A program made the translations under genes and the position numbers. 64,000 bases of DNA from positions 186,001-250,000 of the forward strand of contig NZ_FNWH01000004.1 in assembly GCF_900106585.1 (NCBI RefSeq). Direction: 5' to 3'. Under the pieces are notes generated by a model. The model did no database searches and had not been told where the DNA came from. It worked only from the letters and a program-made list of their open reading frames with translations. The number at the start of each line of letters is the position of its first letter. The stretch's first letter is position 1. The DNA comes from Acidaminococcus timonensis. GTDB taxonomy: Bacteria > Bacillota > Negativicutes > Acidaminococcales > Acidaminococcaceae. Shown piece after piece: positions 43,543 through 51,771 of this stretch.

Positions 43543-44487
43543 ATGGATGTGAAACAGATCGAATACATTGTGAAAATTGCGGAAACAGGCAGCATCACCC
43601 GGGCAGCAGAGCAGCTGTTCATTACCCAGTCCGCCCTGAACCAGCAGCTGCTGAAGCTGGAACAGTCTCTGGGGGTGAAACTGTTCATCCGGCACAAGCA
43701 TGACATGACCCCCACCGAGGCAGGGAATGTCTATTTGAAATACGGCCGGCACATGCTCCAGGAAAAGCGGGAGGCCTATACCATCATCAACAACATGAGC
43801 CAGAACAATGTAGGGAAACTGTACTTTACCTTCGCCCGGGAGCGGGGCATCGATATGTTCTGCTCCACCTATTCCGTATTCCACCAGAAATTTCCCGGCA
43901 TCACCCTGGAGCCCCATGAAATGCTGGCCCAGCAGCAGATGGCCCGGATCGCCCAGGGCTATGTGGACCTGGGACTGGTAACCGTGTCGGAGGACGACAA
44001 GCTGCCCGGTCTGGAATATGAACTCATCCGGAAGGAGCCCATGCTCCTGGCCGTACCCCGCAGTTTCCCCCAGGCGGCCAAAGCCGCCAGGCCGGGAACC
44101 CCCCTGGAAGATCTTCCCTATGGAGACCTGAAGGATTTAAGGGATCTGCCTTTTGTGTTGATGTTCGAGAGCTCCACCATGCGCCATATCATCGACAAAC
44201 TGTTCCGCCAGCACCATTTCTCCCCCTATGTACTGTTTGAATCTGCCAGCATCCGGACCCTGGAGACCATGGTGAAGACGGACCTGGCCTGCACCATCGT
44301 CAGTGGCAATTACTACAAGTACCAGGACAGGATTGCCTATTTCCGGCTGCCGGGAGACCCGGAATGGGAGCTGGACATCGTCTACAAAAAAGGGGCTTAC
44401 CTGAGTAAGCCCATGCTGTATTACAAAGAATTGATGCAGGAATATTTCCACGAAAAAGCCCCCCTGATCACAAAAAAGAGGGTGTGA
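43543..44487 (+). CDS. LysR-family regulator of the sugar-acid cluster
   Basis: 314 residues. Helix-turn-helix VKIAETGSITRAAEQLFITQSALNQQ; effector domain from about residue 90 (GKLYFTFARERGIDMF). AGAGGTG precedes ATG 43543. It is divergent from gudD and probably activates gudD and the genes behind it in response to glucarate or an intermediate. The stop codon lies within a hairpin at 44480-44500. Confidence 0.9.
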   Translation: MDVKQIEYIVKIAETGSITRAAEQLFITQSALNQQLLKLEQSLGVKLFIRHKHDMTPTEAGNVYLKYGRHMLQEKREAYTIINNMSQNNVGKLYFTFARERGIDMFCSTYSVFHQKFPGITLEPHEMLAQQQMARIAQGYVDLGLVTVSEDDKLPGLEYELIRKEPMLLAVPRSFPQAAKAARPGTPLEDLPYGDLKDLRDLPFVLMFESSTMRHIIDKLFRQHHFSPYVLFESASIRTLETMVKTDLACTIVSGNYYKYQDRIAYFRLPGDPEWELDIVYKKGAYLSKPMLYYKELMQEYFHEKAPLITKKRV

Positions 44488-44500
44488 AAAATCCACACCC
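44480..44500 (-). terminator. GGGTGTG hairpin, terminator for the EIIC-like gene
   Basis: GGGTGTG / CACACCC with seven-base loop; on the minus strand it is followed by CTCTTTTTT. Overlaps the LysR stop codon on the other strand. Confidence 0.75.
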
Positions 44501-44585
44501 CCTGTCGTCGTACGTCACAGGTCATATGCCGATGGAGCTACCGATCCACCGTATTCCCATCGTACAACGTTTTTTTCTGTGCTCT

Positions 44586-46151
44586 TCATTCTTCACCCTT
44601 ATCCTTTGTCCACCGGTTGGCCATGACCGTGATGACGCAGGCCACCAGGGCCGATACGAACATGCACAGGGCAAAGCCCAGCATATTGTTGGACAGGGTG
44701 GGTGCCACGATACTGGGCACATAGGCCGTGCCCCGCACGTTGAAATACCCTACGCACACGCCCCCTGCCCCGGCGGCGATGATGGCTCCGGCCATCACCA
44801 CTTTATTGGAGAACATGAAGGGATACGCAGCTTCCACAAAGGTCCCGAATGCCATGTTGATGAACAGCCCTGGGATGGCCAGTGCCCGGTCATCCTTCCG
44901 CCGGGGAGCCAGGATATTGGCCACCATGATGCCGGCGGACACCATCACCAGGCCCACCATATCGATGGCCCCCAGGAAGGAGTTCCCGGTTTTTTCCATT
45001 TCCAGCAGGATGATGGGCAGAATGGCCGCATGGTACATGCCCCCCATAATGGCCGGCCAGATCAGCAACCCGGCAATGCCCCCGCAGAGCATGGGATGGA
45101 TGGCGAAAGCCCAGTCGATCACATAGCGGATACCGTTGCCCACAGCGTCAGCCAGGGGTGCGATGAACAGATAAATGAGCAGCCCGGCCGCCAGTCCTGC
45201 AATGCCTCCGGCCACAATGTTGGCCGTGGTGGCCGGGAAGTTCAGTTTCAGGCATTTCAGCAGCAGGACCTGCACCAGGATGCCGGCCAGGATCCCTCCG
45301 ATGATGCCCCCGATCAGGCCGCCCTTCACGGACAGGATCCCGGTGACCACCCCGGCCACAATGGCCACATCCCCCATGCCGGAGACCTGTTTGGCGGCCA
45401 CCGTGGCCACGATCACCGGCAGGGCGTCGATCATCACGTTGAAGATTTTCTCAAAGTATTCCAGCCCGGGCACCTTGCTCAGGATCAGGGTCAGGGCCAT
45501 GGCGATGAAACCGGGCAGGGAGGCCATCAAAATGCCCCGGACACTGATCCGGCTCAGGAGACTGGTCTTTTCCCCGGTCCCCTCTGTGGTCACACCCCCG
45601 TTCATAGCCGGCCGGTAGTCCAGATTCCAGGATTTTGCCAGAGCATACACGTTGGCAATGGCCCGGGTCCGATTGGTGGTACCGGTGGTCCCGGAAACAG
45701 CCACCACGTTCAGGCCCATGCTTTCTGCCAGGGCCATGGAGGTACCGCCGGTACCAGTGGCCGCCAGTTTTTTGTCCGCCGCGGCCTCCATGGCCCGGGC
45801 ATTGGCCCCCTTGGGATCGCAGCTGGCCAGGATCAGGCCGTCCACTTTATCCTCATCGATAAGACCGGCAATGGTTTCGTCCTGGAGCACCGCCTCCCGG
45901 TTCACTTCTTCCAGGGTGCCACGGAAGATCACCTGGGGCTTTGTGCCGTCCCAGGTCCACAGGGCTGCCCGGGTATCCGGTTTCGCCGTATCCATGGACG
46001 CCTCCGCCGCGATGAACTGGATGGCGGCGACCCGGATGCCCGCCGCCTTGACCTGACGGACCATTTCGCCCAATAGAGATTCCGGATCCTTCCCGCCCAG
46101 ATTGTACAGGTTCCCGCCACTGCTCCCCAGGATTGCCACTGCTTTTGTCAT
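44586..46151 (-). CDS. Orphan PTS EIIC-like permease with novel N-terminal soluble domain
   Basis: 521 residues. The C-terminal part (about 200-515) is a ten-segment membrane domain of PTS EIIC type: PAIMGGMYHAAILPIILLEME resembles the sugar-site His loop and FGTFVEAAYPFMF takes the place of the GITEPAIF motif. The N-terminal 190 residues are not EIIA or EIIB: MTKAVAILGSSGGNLYNLGG, VDGLILASCDPKGANARAM, TGTGGTSMALAESMG and VSGTTGTTNRTRA look like a Gly-rich nucleotide- or phosphate-binding alpha/beta fold. No EIIA, EIIB or sugar enzyme lies nearby. Transport mechanism and substrate are unknown. Confidence 0.75.
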   Translation of the reverse strand: MTKAVAILGSSGGNLYNLGGKDPESLLGEMVRQVKAAGIRVAAIQFIAAEASMDTAKPDTRAALWTWDGTKPQVIFRGTLEEVNREAVLQDETIAGLIDEDKVDGLILASCDPKGANARAMEAAADKKLAATGTGGTSMALAESMGLNVVAVSGTTGTTNRTRAIANVYALAKSWNLDYRPAMNGGVTTEGTGEKTSLLSRISVRGILMASLPGFIAMALTLILSKVPGLEYFEKIFNVMIDALPVIVATVAAKQVSGMGDVAIVAGVVTGILSVKGGLIGGIIGGILAGILVQVLLLKCLKLNFPATTANIVAGGIAGLAAGLLIYLFIAPLADAVGNGIRYVIDWAFAIHPMLCGGIAGLLIWPAIMGGMYHAAILPIILLEMEKTGNSFLGAIDMVGLVMVSAGIMVANILAPRRKDDRALAIPGLFINMAFGTFVEAAYPFMFSNKVVMAGAIIAAGAGGVCVGYFNVRGTAYVPSIVAPTLSNNMLGFALCMFVSALVACVITVMANRWTKDKGEE

Positions 46152-46260
46152 AAGCCATTCCCCCTCAGAATGTGAAACGGTCCGCCTTGCAAAAGCCGGA
46201 CCGTTCAGTTGTGATTTAATACTTTACTCCGCTAGTGTACTAAATTATCTGGAATGTGTC

Positions 46261-46292
46261 AATGGGGGTGGGAAAAATTTCCCACCCCCATT
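46261..46292. terminator. 15-bp perfect stem-loop between minus-strand genes
   Basis: AATGGGGGTGGGAAA / TTTCCCACCCCCATT, essentially no loop. A variant of the GGGGTGTGAAA hairpin family, downstream of the hydroxyacid-dehydrogenase gene. It is followed at 46303-46330 by GCGTAGGGACGCCCC, a motif shared with 40500-40530. Confidence 0.7.
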
Positions 46293-46367
46293 GTGATATG
46301 CGTAGGGACGCCCCCTCCGGGGCGGCCGTTTTCAGTTCTGCAAGCCTCTTCCATCGACGGGAGACTT

Positions 46368-47333
46368 TTACAAGGTTTCGTACACCTCCGGGTTCGCCAC
46401 ACCCTGCCATTTTTCGCCCCGGCACACGGCGTAGCACCCTTCCACTGCGCCGCAGCTCATCCTGGCCCAGGATTCCGGGGTCAGCGCCGCACTGTGGGGC
46501 GTGCAGATGATCCCGGGGGCCGTAAACACCGGATTGTCCCTCCGGGCCGGTTCCGTACTGTACACATCCACTCCGGCCCCGGCGATGACGCCCTGGTTCA
46601 CCGCATCTGCCAGGGCCTGTTCATCCACCACGGCGCCCCGGGCTGTATTGATGAGGAATGCACTTTGCTTCATCAGTCCCAGTTCCCGGGCTCCAATGCA
46701 GTGGTATGTTTCCGGCAGAAGCGGCATATGGAGGGAAACGAAGTCACTTTCCTTCAGGATTTCTTCCAGACTGTCCACATACCGGCACCCGGCTGCTTCC
46801 ACCCTGGCCCGGTTGTGGCTGTGGCTGTATCCCAGGCATTCCATGCCCAGGGCCGTGCACATGCCGGCCAGCAGGGAACCGATGCCTCCCACGCCCAGGA
46901 TGCCCACCTTCTTGCCGCACAATTCCATCTGCCGGCCATGGGCCCGCACCTGCCAGTTTCCCTTCCGGTTCTCCCCATCCATTTCCACCAGGTCCTTGGC
47001 GCAGGCAAAGATCAGGGCCAGGGCATGCTCTGCCACGCTGCGGGCATTGGCTCCGGGCGCCAGCACCACAGGGATGCCCCGGCGGGTGCAGTAGTCCACG
47101 GGGACGTTTTCAAAGCCCATGCCCGGGCGGCCCAGTACTTTCAGATTTTTGCAGCGAGCAATGAAACTTTCCGGGCATTTTTCCAGGCGGATCAATACTG
47201 CATCGGCGCTTTCCAGCACCTCATCCGGATAGGCGTCCCAGTCCGCTCCAGGACCCACGGTCCATTCGATGCCCAGTTTTTCCATCATCTCCATTCCGGC
47301 CGGAGCCAGAGGTTGTGTCATCACGAACTTCAT
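46368..47333 (-). CDS. D-isomer-specific 2-hydroxyacid dehydrogenase
   Basis: 321 residues. NAD motif GKKVGILGVGGIGSLLAG, catalytic Arg in INTARGAVVDE, acidic Glu in GVDVYSTEPA and His in CTPHSAALT. More like phosphoglycerate-dehydrogenase relatives; only moderately similar to the paralogue at 39376. ATG 47333 follows AAGGAGT. Between a gamma-glutamyltransferase and the EIIC-like gene, substrate unknown. Confidence 0.88.
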   Translation of the reverse strand: MKFVMTQPLAPAGMEMMEKLGIEWTVGPGADWDAYPDEVLESADAVLIRLEKCPESFIARCKNLKVLGRPGMGFENVPVDYCTRRGIPVVLAPGANARSVAEHALALIFACAKDLVEMDGENRKGNWQVRAHGRQMELCGKKVGILGVGGIGSLLAGMCTALGMECLGYSHSHNRARVEAAGCRYVDSLEEILKESDFVSLHMPLLPETYHCIGARELGLMKQSAFLINTARGAVVDEQALADAVNQGVIAGAGVDVYSTEPARRDNPVFTAPGIICTPHSAALTPESWARMSCGAVEGCYAVCRGEKWQGVANPEVYETL

Positions 47334-47346
47334 CAGGGACTCCTTT

Positions 47347-48960
47347 CTAGAATGCGGCCACCGTACCGTCCGTCCGGGGCTCCGTGGCGCCGGCCAGTAC
47401 GCCCTCTTCCGTCCGCCAGATGATCTGGCCCCGGCCAAAGGTGCTCCGGTCTGTTTTCACCAGGATTTCATGGCCCCGTGCCCGCAGGCCTTCCACGATT
47501 TCCGGTGCCACCTGGGCTTCCACTTCCACCTTTTTCCCTTCGATCCACTGCCACCGGGGTGCATCCAGTGCCGCCTGGGGATTCATCTGGAAGTCGATGG
47601 TGTTCAGCATCACCTGCAAATGGCCCTGGGGCTGCATGAAGCCGCCCATGACACCAAAGGGCCCCACAGCCTTTCCGTCCCTGGTCAGGAACCCGGGGAT
47701 GATGGTATGGTAAGGTTTCTTTCCCGGGGCCAGGCAGTTGTCCATGGCAGGATCCAGGCTGAAATTGTTCCCCCGGTCGTTCAGGGCGATCCCCGTACCC
47801 GGAATCACGATACCCGAACCGAATCCCCGGAAATTGCTCTGGATGAAGGAAACCATATTCCCTTCTCCATCTGCCGTACACAGGTACACGGTGCCTCCGC
47901 TGAAAGGCTTTCCGCAGGTGGGCAGGATGGCCTTTTCCCCGATCAGCTTCCGCCGCACATCTGCATAGGCATCACTGAGCATGTCTTCCACTTTGGTCTT
48001 CATATACCGGGGATCCGCCACATACTGCCGGGCATCGGAGAAAGCCAGCTTCATGGCTTCGATCTGTTTGTGATAGCTGTCCACCGTTTCCCGCCGTTCC
48101 AGCTGGAACCCCTTCATGATGTTGAGGGCCATCAGGGCCGTGATTCCATGGCCATTGGGCGGGATTTCCCACACGTCATAGCCCCGGTAATCCGTCCGGA
48201 TGGGCTGCACCCATTCTGCCCGGTAGGCTGCCATGTCTTCCTTCCGCAGGAAGCCACCGGTCTCCCGGCTGAAAGCATCCATTTTTTCTGCCAGTTCCCC
48301 CCGATAAAAGGATTCCCCATAGCTTTCTGCCAATTTTTCCAGGGTTTTTCCATGATCCGGCAGGGTCACCATGTCTCCTACCTGAGGAGCATGGCCCAGG
48401 GTCAGGAAGGTATCGAACCAGCCCTGAAAAGCGGGATTCCCCTTGAAAGGCGTGAAAATCTCCTCCCCGGCCTTCCACAGTTTCTGGATGGTGGGGGACA
48501 CCGGATACCCCTCCCGGGCATACTGGATGGCCGGTTCGAACAGTCTGGCAAAGGGCAGCCGGCCGAAGCGCCTGTGCAGCTCCGCCCAGGCCGAAACCGC
48601 CCCCGGGATGGTCACCGGGATCCAGCCCCGCTGGGGCATTTCCGTATGGCCTGCGGCCAGTACCTTTTCCCGGGTCAGGAGCGTCGGCGCATAGCCGCTG
48701 CCGTTCAGTCCGTACAGCCTGCCCCCCGCCCAGACCAGGGCAAAGGCATCACTGCCCAGCCCGTTGCAGTTGGGTTCCACTACCGTCAGGCAAATGGCCG
48801 TGGCAATGGCCGCATCCACCGCATTGCCTCCGGCAAGCAGCATCCGCAACCCCGCCTGGGCCGCCAGAGGCTGCCCTGTACACACCATCCCGTTGCGGGC
48901 ATACACCACCCGGCGCCGGGACCCATAGGGATATTCTGTTCCATTCCATTGCACTGTCAT
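47347..48960 (-). CDS. Gamma-glutamyltransferase-family Ntn hydrolase
   Basis: 537 residues without a signal peptide, so probably cytosolic, unlike many bacterial GGTs. AAQAGLRMLLAGGNAVDAAIA and VTIPGAVSAWAELHRRFG belong to the large subunit. Self-cleavage is expected at the Thr of SGGTVYLCTADGEGN; GGFMQPQGHLQVMLN and NNFSLDP are in the small subunit. Hydrolyses or transfers gamma-glutamyl groups, or a related amide. With the divergent M20 peptidase and GltS, it would help this glutamate-using organism to gain glutamate from peptides. Confidence 0.88.
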   Translation of the reverse strand: MTVQWNGTEYPYGSRRRVVYARNGMVCTGQPLAAQAGLRMLLAGGNAVDAAIATAICLTVVEPNCNGLGSDAFALVWAGGRLYGLNGSGYAPTLLTREKVLAAGHTEMPQRGWIPVTIPGAVSAWAELHRRFGRLPFARLFEPAIQYAREGYPVSPTIQKLWKAGEEIFTPFKGNPAFQGWFDTFLTLGHAPQVGDMVTLPDHGKTLEKLAESYGESFYRGELAEKMDAFSRETGGFLRKEDMAAYRAEWVQPIRTDYRGYDVWEIPPNGHGITALMALNIMKGFQLERRETVDSYHKQIEAMKLAFSDARQYVADPRYMKTKVEDMLSDAYADVRRKLIGEKAILPTCGKPFSGGTVYLCTADGEGNMVSFIQSNFRGFGSGIVIPGTGIALNDRGNNFSLDPAMDNCLAPGKKPYHTIIPGFLTRDGKAVGPFGVMGGFMQPQGHLQVMLNTIDFQMNPQAALDAPRWQWIEGKKVEVEAQVAPEIVEGLRARGHEILVKTDRSTFGRGQIIWRTEEGVLAGATEPRTDGTVAAF

Positions 48961-49003
48961 CCGATCAGCTCCTTCAGTTCAGTTGATTTCATTATATCCT
49001 TTC

Positions 49004-49033
49004 TTGACTTCCCCGTCACCACCTTCCTATAAT
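49004..49033 (+). promoter_or_regulatory. Promoter of the M20 peptidase gene
   Basis: TTGACT (49004-49009), 18-bp spacer, TATAAT (49028-49033). Transcription would start near 49040, which rules out the ATG at 49032 as translation start and supports the TTG at 49059. Confidence 0.75.
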
Positions 49034-49058
49034 GAAGAAAAAACGGGGGTGTCTTATC

Positions 49059-50156
49059 TTGGAACTCATCGATGAATTCAAACAGCTGGTGGAGATCGAC
49101 TCCGCCTCCGGCAGGGAACGGGCCATTGCCGATGTACTGAAAAAGAAACTCACCGACCTGGGCTTCGGCGTCCTGGAAGATCAGGCCGGTTCCACCTTCG
49201 GTGGAAACACCGGCAACCTGATTGCCATAAAGGAAGGGACCCGGGAAGGCTCCGTCCTGTTCTGCAGCCATATGGACCGGGTGGCCAACGGCTGCGGCAT
49301 CCAGCCCCGGGAAAAAGACGGCAAACTGGTATCCGATGGCAGCACCATCCTGGCTGCCGATGACGTCAGCGGTCTGTGTGCCATTTTGGATGGCGTGCGC
49401 CGGGTCCTGGCTTCTGAAAAGCCCCATCCCCGCCTGGAAATCGCCTTTACCGTGGGCGAAGAAGCCAACCTGTGGGGTGGCCGTGCCTTGGATCTGAGCC
49501 AGTTCCAGAGCCCCTTCTGCTTTGTCATCGACAGTCCGGGTACCATCGGCCGGCTGGTCAACGGAGCGCCCGGCCGGGCCAAGCTCCAGGTGGAAGTGGA
49601 AGGCAGGGCCGCCCATGCAGGCAATGAACCGGAAAAGGGCATCAACGCCGCCCACATCCTGTGCCACATCCTGGATACCCTCCGGGACGGCCGCCTGGAC
49701 GAAGAGACTGTTTCCAACTTTCCCCGGCTGGGCACTGACAACGATGCCACCAATGTGGTCTGCGCCAGAGCCTGGGCCAAAGGAGAAAGCCGCAGCCGGA
49801 GCAGGGAAAAGCTGCAGCGCTACATCGACTACTTCCAGGATCACTGCCGCAGAGCCGCCGAAGGCACCGGTGCCCACGTGATCACCCGGGTCGATATGTC
49901 CTTCGCCCCCTTCCTGATCGACGAAAGTGCTCCCGTACTCCAGACCGCCATCCGGGCCCTGAAGGACCTGGGTATCCAGCCCCGGATCGAGCAGGGCGGG
50001 GGCGGCATGGACGCCAACATCTACAACGCCAAAGGCCTGCCCGCCATCGGCGTTGCCACCGGCTATACCAGGAACCATACCACCGAAGAAAACCTGGATC
50101 TGGACAGCTTCCGGAAAAGCGGGATGCTGATCCAGGCCCTGATCGAGGAAGCGTAA
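49059..50156 (+). CDS. M20-family tripeptidase-like metallopeptidase (PepT-like)
   Basis: 365 residues from a TTG start that has GGGGGTG 7 bases upstream. Dinuclear zinc ligands: His/Asp of FCSHMDRV, Asp of LAADDVSGL, Glu-Glu of TVGEEANLW, Asp of FVIDSPGT and His in TRNHTTEE. The dimerisation domain lies at about 175-285 (AGRAAHAGNEPEKGINAAHI). Removes N-terminal residues from short peptides in the cytosol. The composite repeat and terminator follow. Confidence 0.88.
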   Translation: MELIDEFKQLVEIDSASGRERAIADVLKKKLTDLGFGVLEDQAGSTFGGNTGNLIAIKEGTREGSVLFCSHMDRVANGCGIQPREKDGKLVSDGSTILAADDVSGLCAILDGVRRVLASEKPHPRLEIAFTVGEEANLWGGRALDLSQFQSPFCFVIDSPGTIGRLVNGAPGRAKLQVEVEGRAAHAGNEPEKGINAAHILCHILDTLRDGRLDEETVSNFPRLGTDNDATNVVCARAWAKGESRSRSREKLQRYIDYFQDHCRRAAEGTGAHVITRVDMSFAPFLIDESAPVLQTAIRALKDLGIQPRIEQGGGGMDANIYNAKGLPAIGVATGYTRNHTTEENLDLDSFRKSGMLIQALIEEA

Positions 50157-50172
50157 GGGCTTTTCCGGCAGC

Positions 50173-50304
50173 AAAAAAGGGGGTGTGAAAAAATGCTTTT
50201 TCACACCCCGTCACTAGTCACTAGTCTCTAGTCACTAGCCGATGGAAGCCAGCTGACGCTAGCGAAATGAAGGCGCTGTGGATGATTTTTTCACAGCGCC
50301 TTTT
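50173..50304. repeat. Composite intergenic repeat, copy 2, ending in a terminator
   Basis: Intact GGGGTGTGAAAAA / TTTTTCACACCCC hairpin (50180-50209), heptamers CACTAGT-CACTAGT-CTCTAGT-CACTAGC, GATGGAAGCCAGC, GCTAGCG and terminator AAGGCGCTGTG / CACAGCGCCTT (50270-50302). Nearly identical to 21994-22125 over about 130 bp. Confidence 0.88.
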
Positions 50305-50310
50305 CTCTGT

Positions 50311-51549
50311 TTATTTCACGGCTTTTACAAAGAACTTGATGAAAGCAATGGTCTGGGGCTGGTAGATCACATCCACCAGGAACGCCCCCACAATGGGTAC
50401 GATCATGAAAGCCTTCCGGCTCATACCGTACTGGTCCTTGATGGCCGTCATATTGACGATGGCAGAAGGCGTCGCTCCCAGTCCGTGTCCGCACAGACCG
50501 GCACACATCACTGCCGCATCGTAATTGCTGCCCAGCACCCGGAACACCACAAAATAGCAGGCCAGAGCCATGAACACCACCTGGGCTGCCACAACCAGGA
50601 CCACGCCGCCCAAAAGACCCGACAGTTCCCACAACCGCAGGGTCATCAGTGCAATGGCCAGGTACAGGTTCAGCATCACATCGCCGATGGAATCCACCAG
50701 AGAGAAACTGAAATTGTAGAAATGGCCCTTTTCATTCATGTTCCGCCACAGCACGGCCAGGAACATTGCCCCTACATACGTAGGGAAACTCATGTGGATC
50801 AGTTTTCCGATCCAGCCGGAAATCACCGTTCCCAGTGCCATGCACACCAGAATGGCAGTTACGTTCCTGATGATGTCCAGCCCTGACAGTTTTTCTCCGC
50901 TGGCCGCATTCACGTTTTCCACATCCGTATCGAAGTCTTCCGAAGGATCCGGTTTCAGATGGTACTTTTCAATGAGCAGCCGGCCCAGAGGTCCACCCAG
51001 CAGCACGGCCGAAATCAGGCCAAAGGTGGCCGCAGCCGCCCCCACTTCCATGCCGGCCGGATACCCCATTTCCACAAAGGTCTTGCCATAGGCCCCGGCA
51101 GCCCCGTGGCCCCCGATCATGGAAATGGCACTGGCCAGGAGGGCATAGGGTTCCGCCAGTCCGGTGACCTTGCTGATGGCGATGCCGATCACATTCTGGA
51201 AGAAAGAAATGATCCCTGATGTCAGCCAGTAGATGATCAGCAACCCGCCGCCCTTTTTCAGCAGGGAAAGAGAAGCCCCCAGGCCTACCGTGGTAAAGAA
51301 AGCCAGCATGAACGGATTCTGATAATAGGTATCGAATTTAAACCCGAAAGCCCCGGTCTGATGTCCGATGAACGTGATGAACATGAACAGGAAGCCTCCC
51401 ACCACCGGTGCTGGGATGCAGTATTTCTGCAGGGCTCCGATCCGGTTCTTCACCCAGTACCCGATCAGCAGCATCACTGCAGCCAGCGCCGCCGTACAGA
51501 TGGCGTCCGCCTTGATGGTCAGCACATTGTTCATAAAAACGATGGACAT
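50311..51549 (-). CDS. gltS: Sodium/glutamate symporter GltS
   Basis: 412 residues, about ten to eleven membrane segments in two halves. PAPVVGGFLFMFI, ASAISMIGGHGAAGAYGKTF, and MCAGLCGHGLGATPSAIVNM contain the GGHG-type pore loops of the ESS family. Imports glutamate with Na+; fits amino acid fermentation. Convergent with the M20 peptidase gene across the composite repeat. Confidence 0.93.
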   Translation of the reverse strand: MSIVFMNNVLTIKADAICTAALAAVMLLIGYWVKNRIGALQKYCIPAPVVGGFLFMFITFIGHQTGAFGFKFDTYYQNPFMLAFFTTVGLGASLSLLKKGGGLLIIYWLTSGIISFFQNVIGIAISKVTGLAEPYALLASAISMIGGHGAAGAYGKTFVEMGYPAGMEVGAAAATFGLISAVLLGGPLGRLLIEKYHLKPDPSEDFDTDVENVNAASGEKLSGLDIIRNVTAILVCMALGTVISGWIGKLIHMSFPTYVGAMFLAVLWRNMNEKGHFYNFSFSLVDSIGDVMLNLYLAIALMTLRLWELSGLLGGVVLVVAAQVVFMALACYFVVFRVLGSNYDAAVMCAGLCGHGLGATPSAIVNMTAIKDQYGMSRKAFMIVPIVGAFLVDVIYQPQTIAFIKFFVKAVK

Positions 51550-51676
51550 GGTATCCCCCTCTTTCCCCGGTGGAGCGATGCTCCCTCAAATTTGTTTACA
51601 AGGTAGTAATATTGTACCATGAGCTCATCAGAAAATCGTCAAAAAGAAAGAGAATTCGTCCACAAATAACATTCCC

Positions 51677-51758
51677 TATATCCGCCCTTTTCAAGGGCGG
51701 ATATAGGGACCATGCGTCAATATGGTGGTGGGTTCTCCCCCAGGGGGAGCTACAGATG
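51677..51758. repeat. Multi-hairpin intergenic repeat, single complete copy
   Basis: ATCCGCCCTT-TTC-AAGGGCGGAT hairpin, then ACCATGC-GTCA-ATATGGT, GGTGGGTT and CTCCCCC-AGGGGGAGC hairpin ending TACAGAT. Same unit as the tandem array at 55174. Lies between the SLC13-like gene and gltS. Confidence 0.8.
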
Positions 51759-51771
51759 ATTCCCTTTTCCC

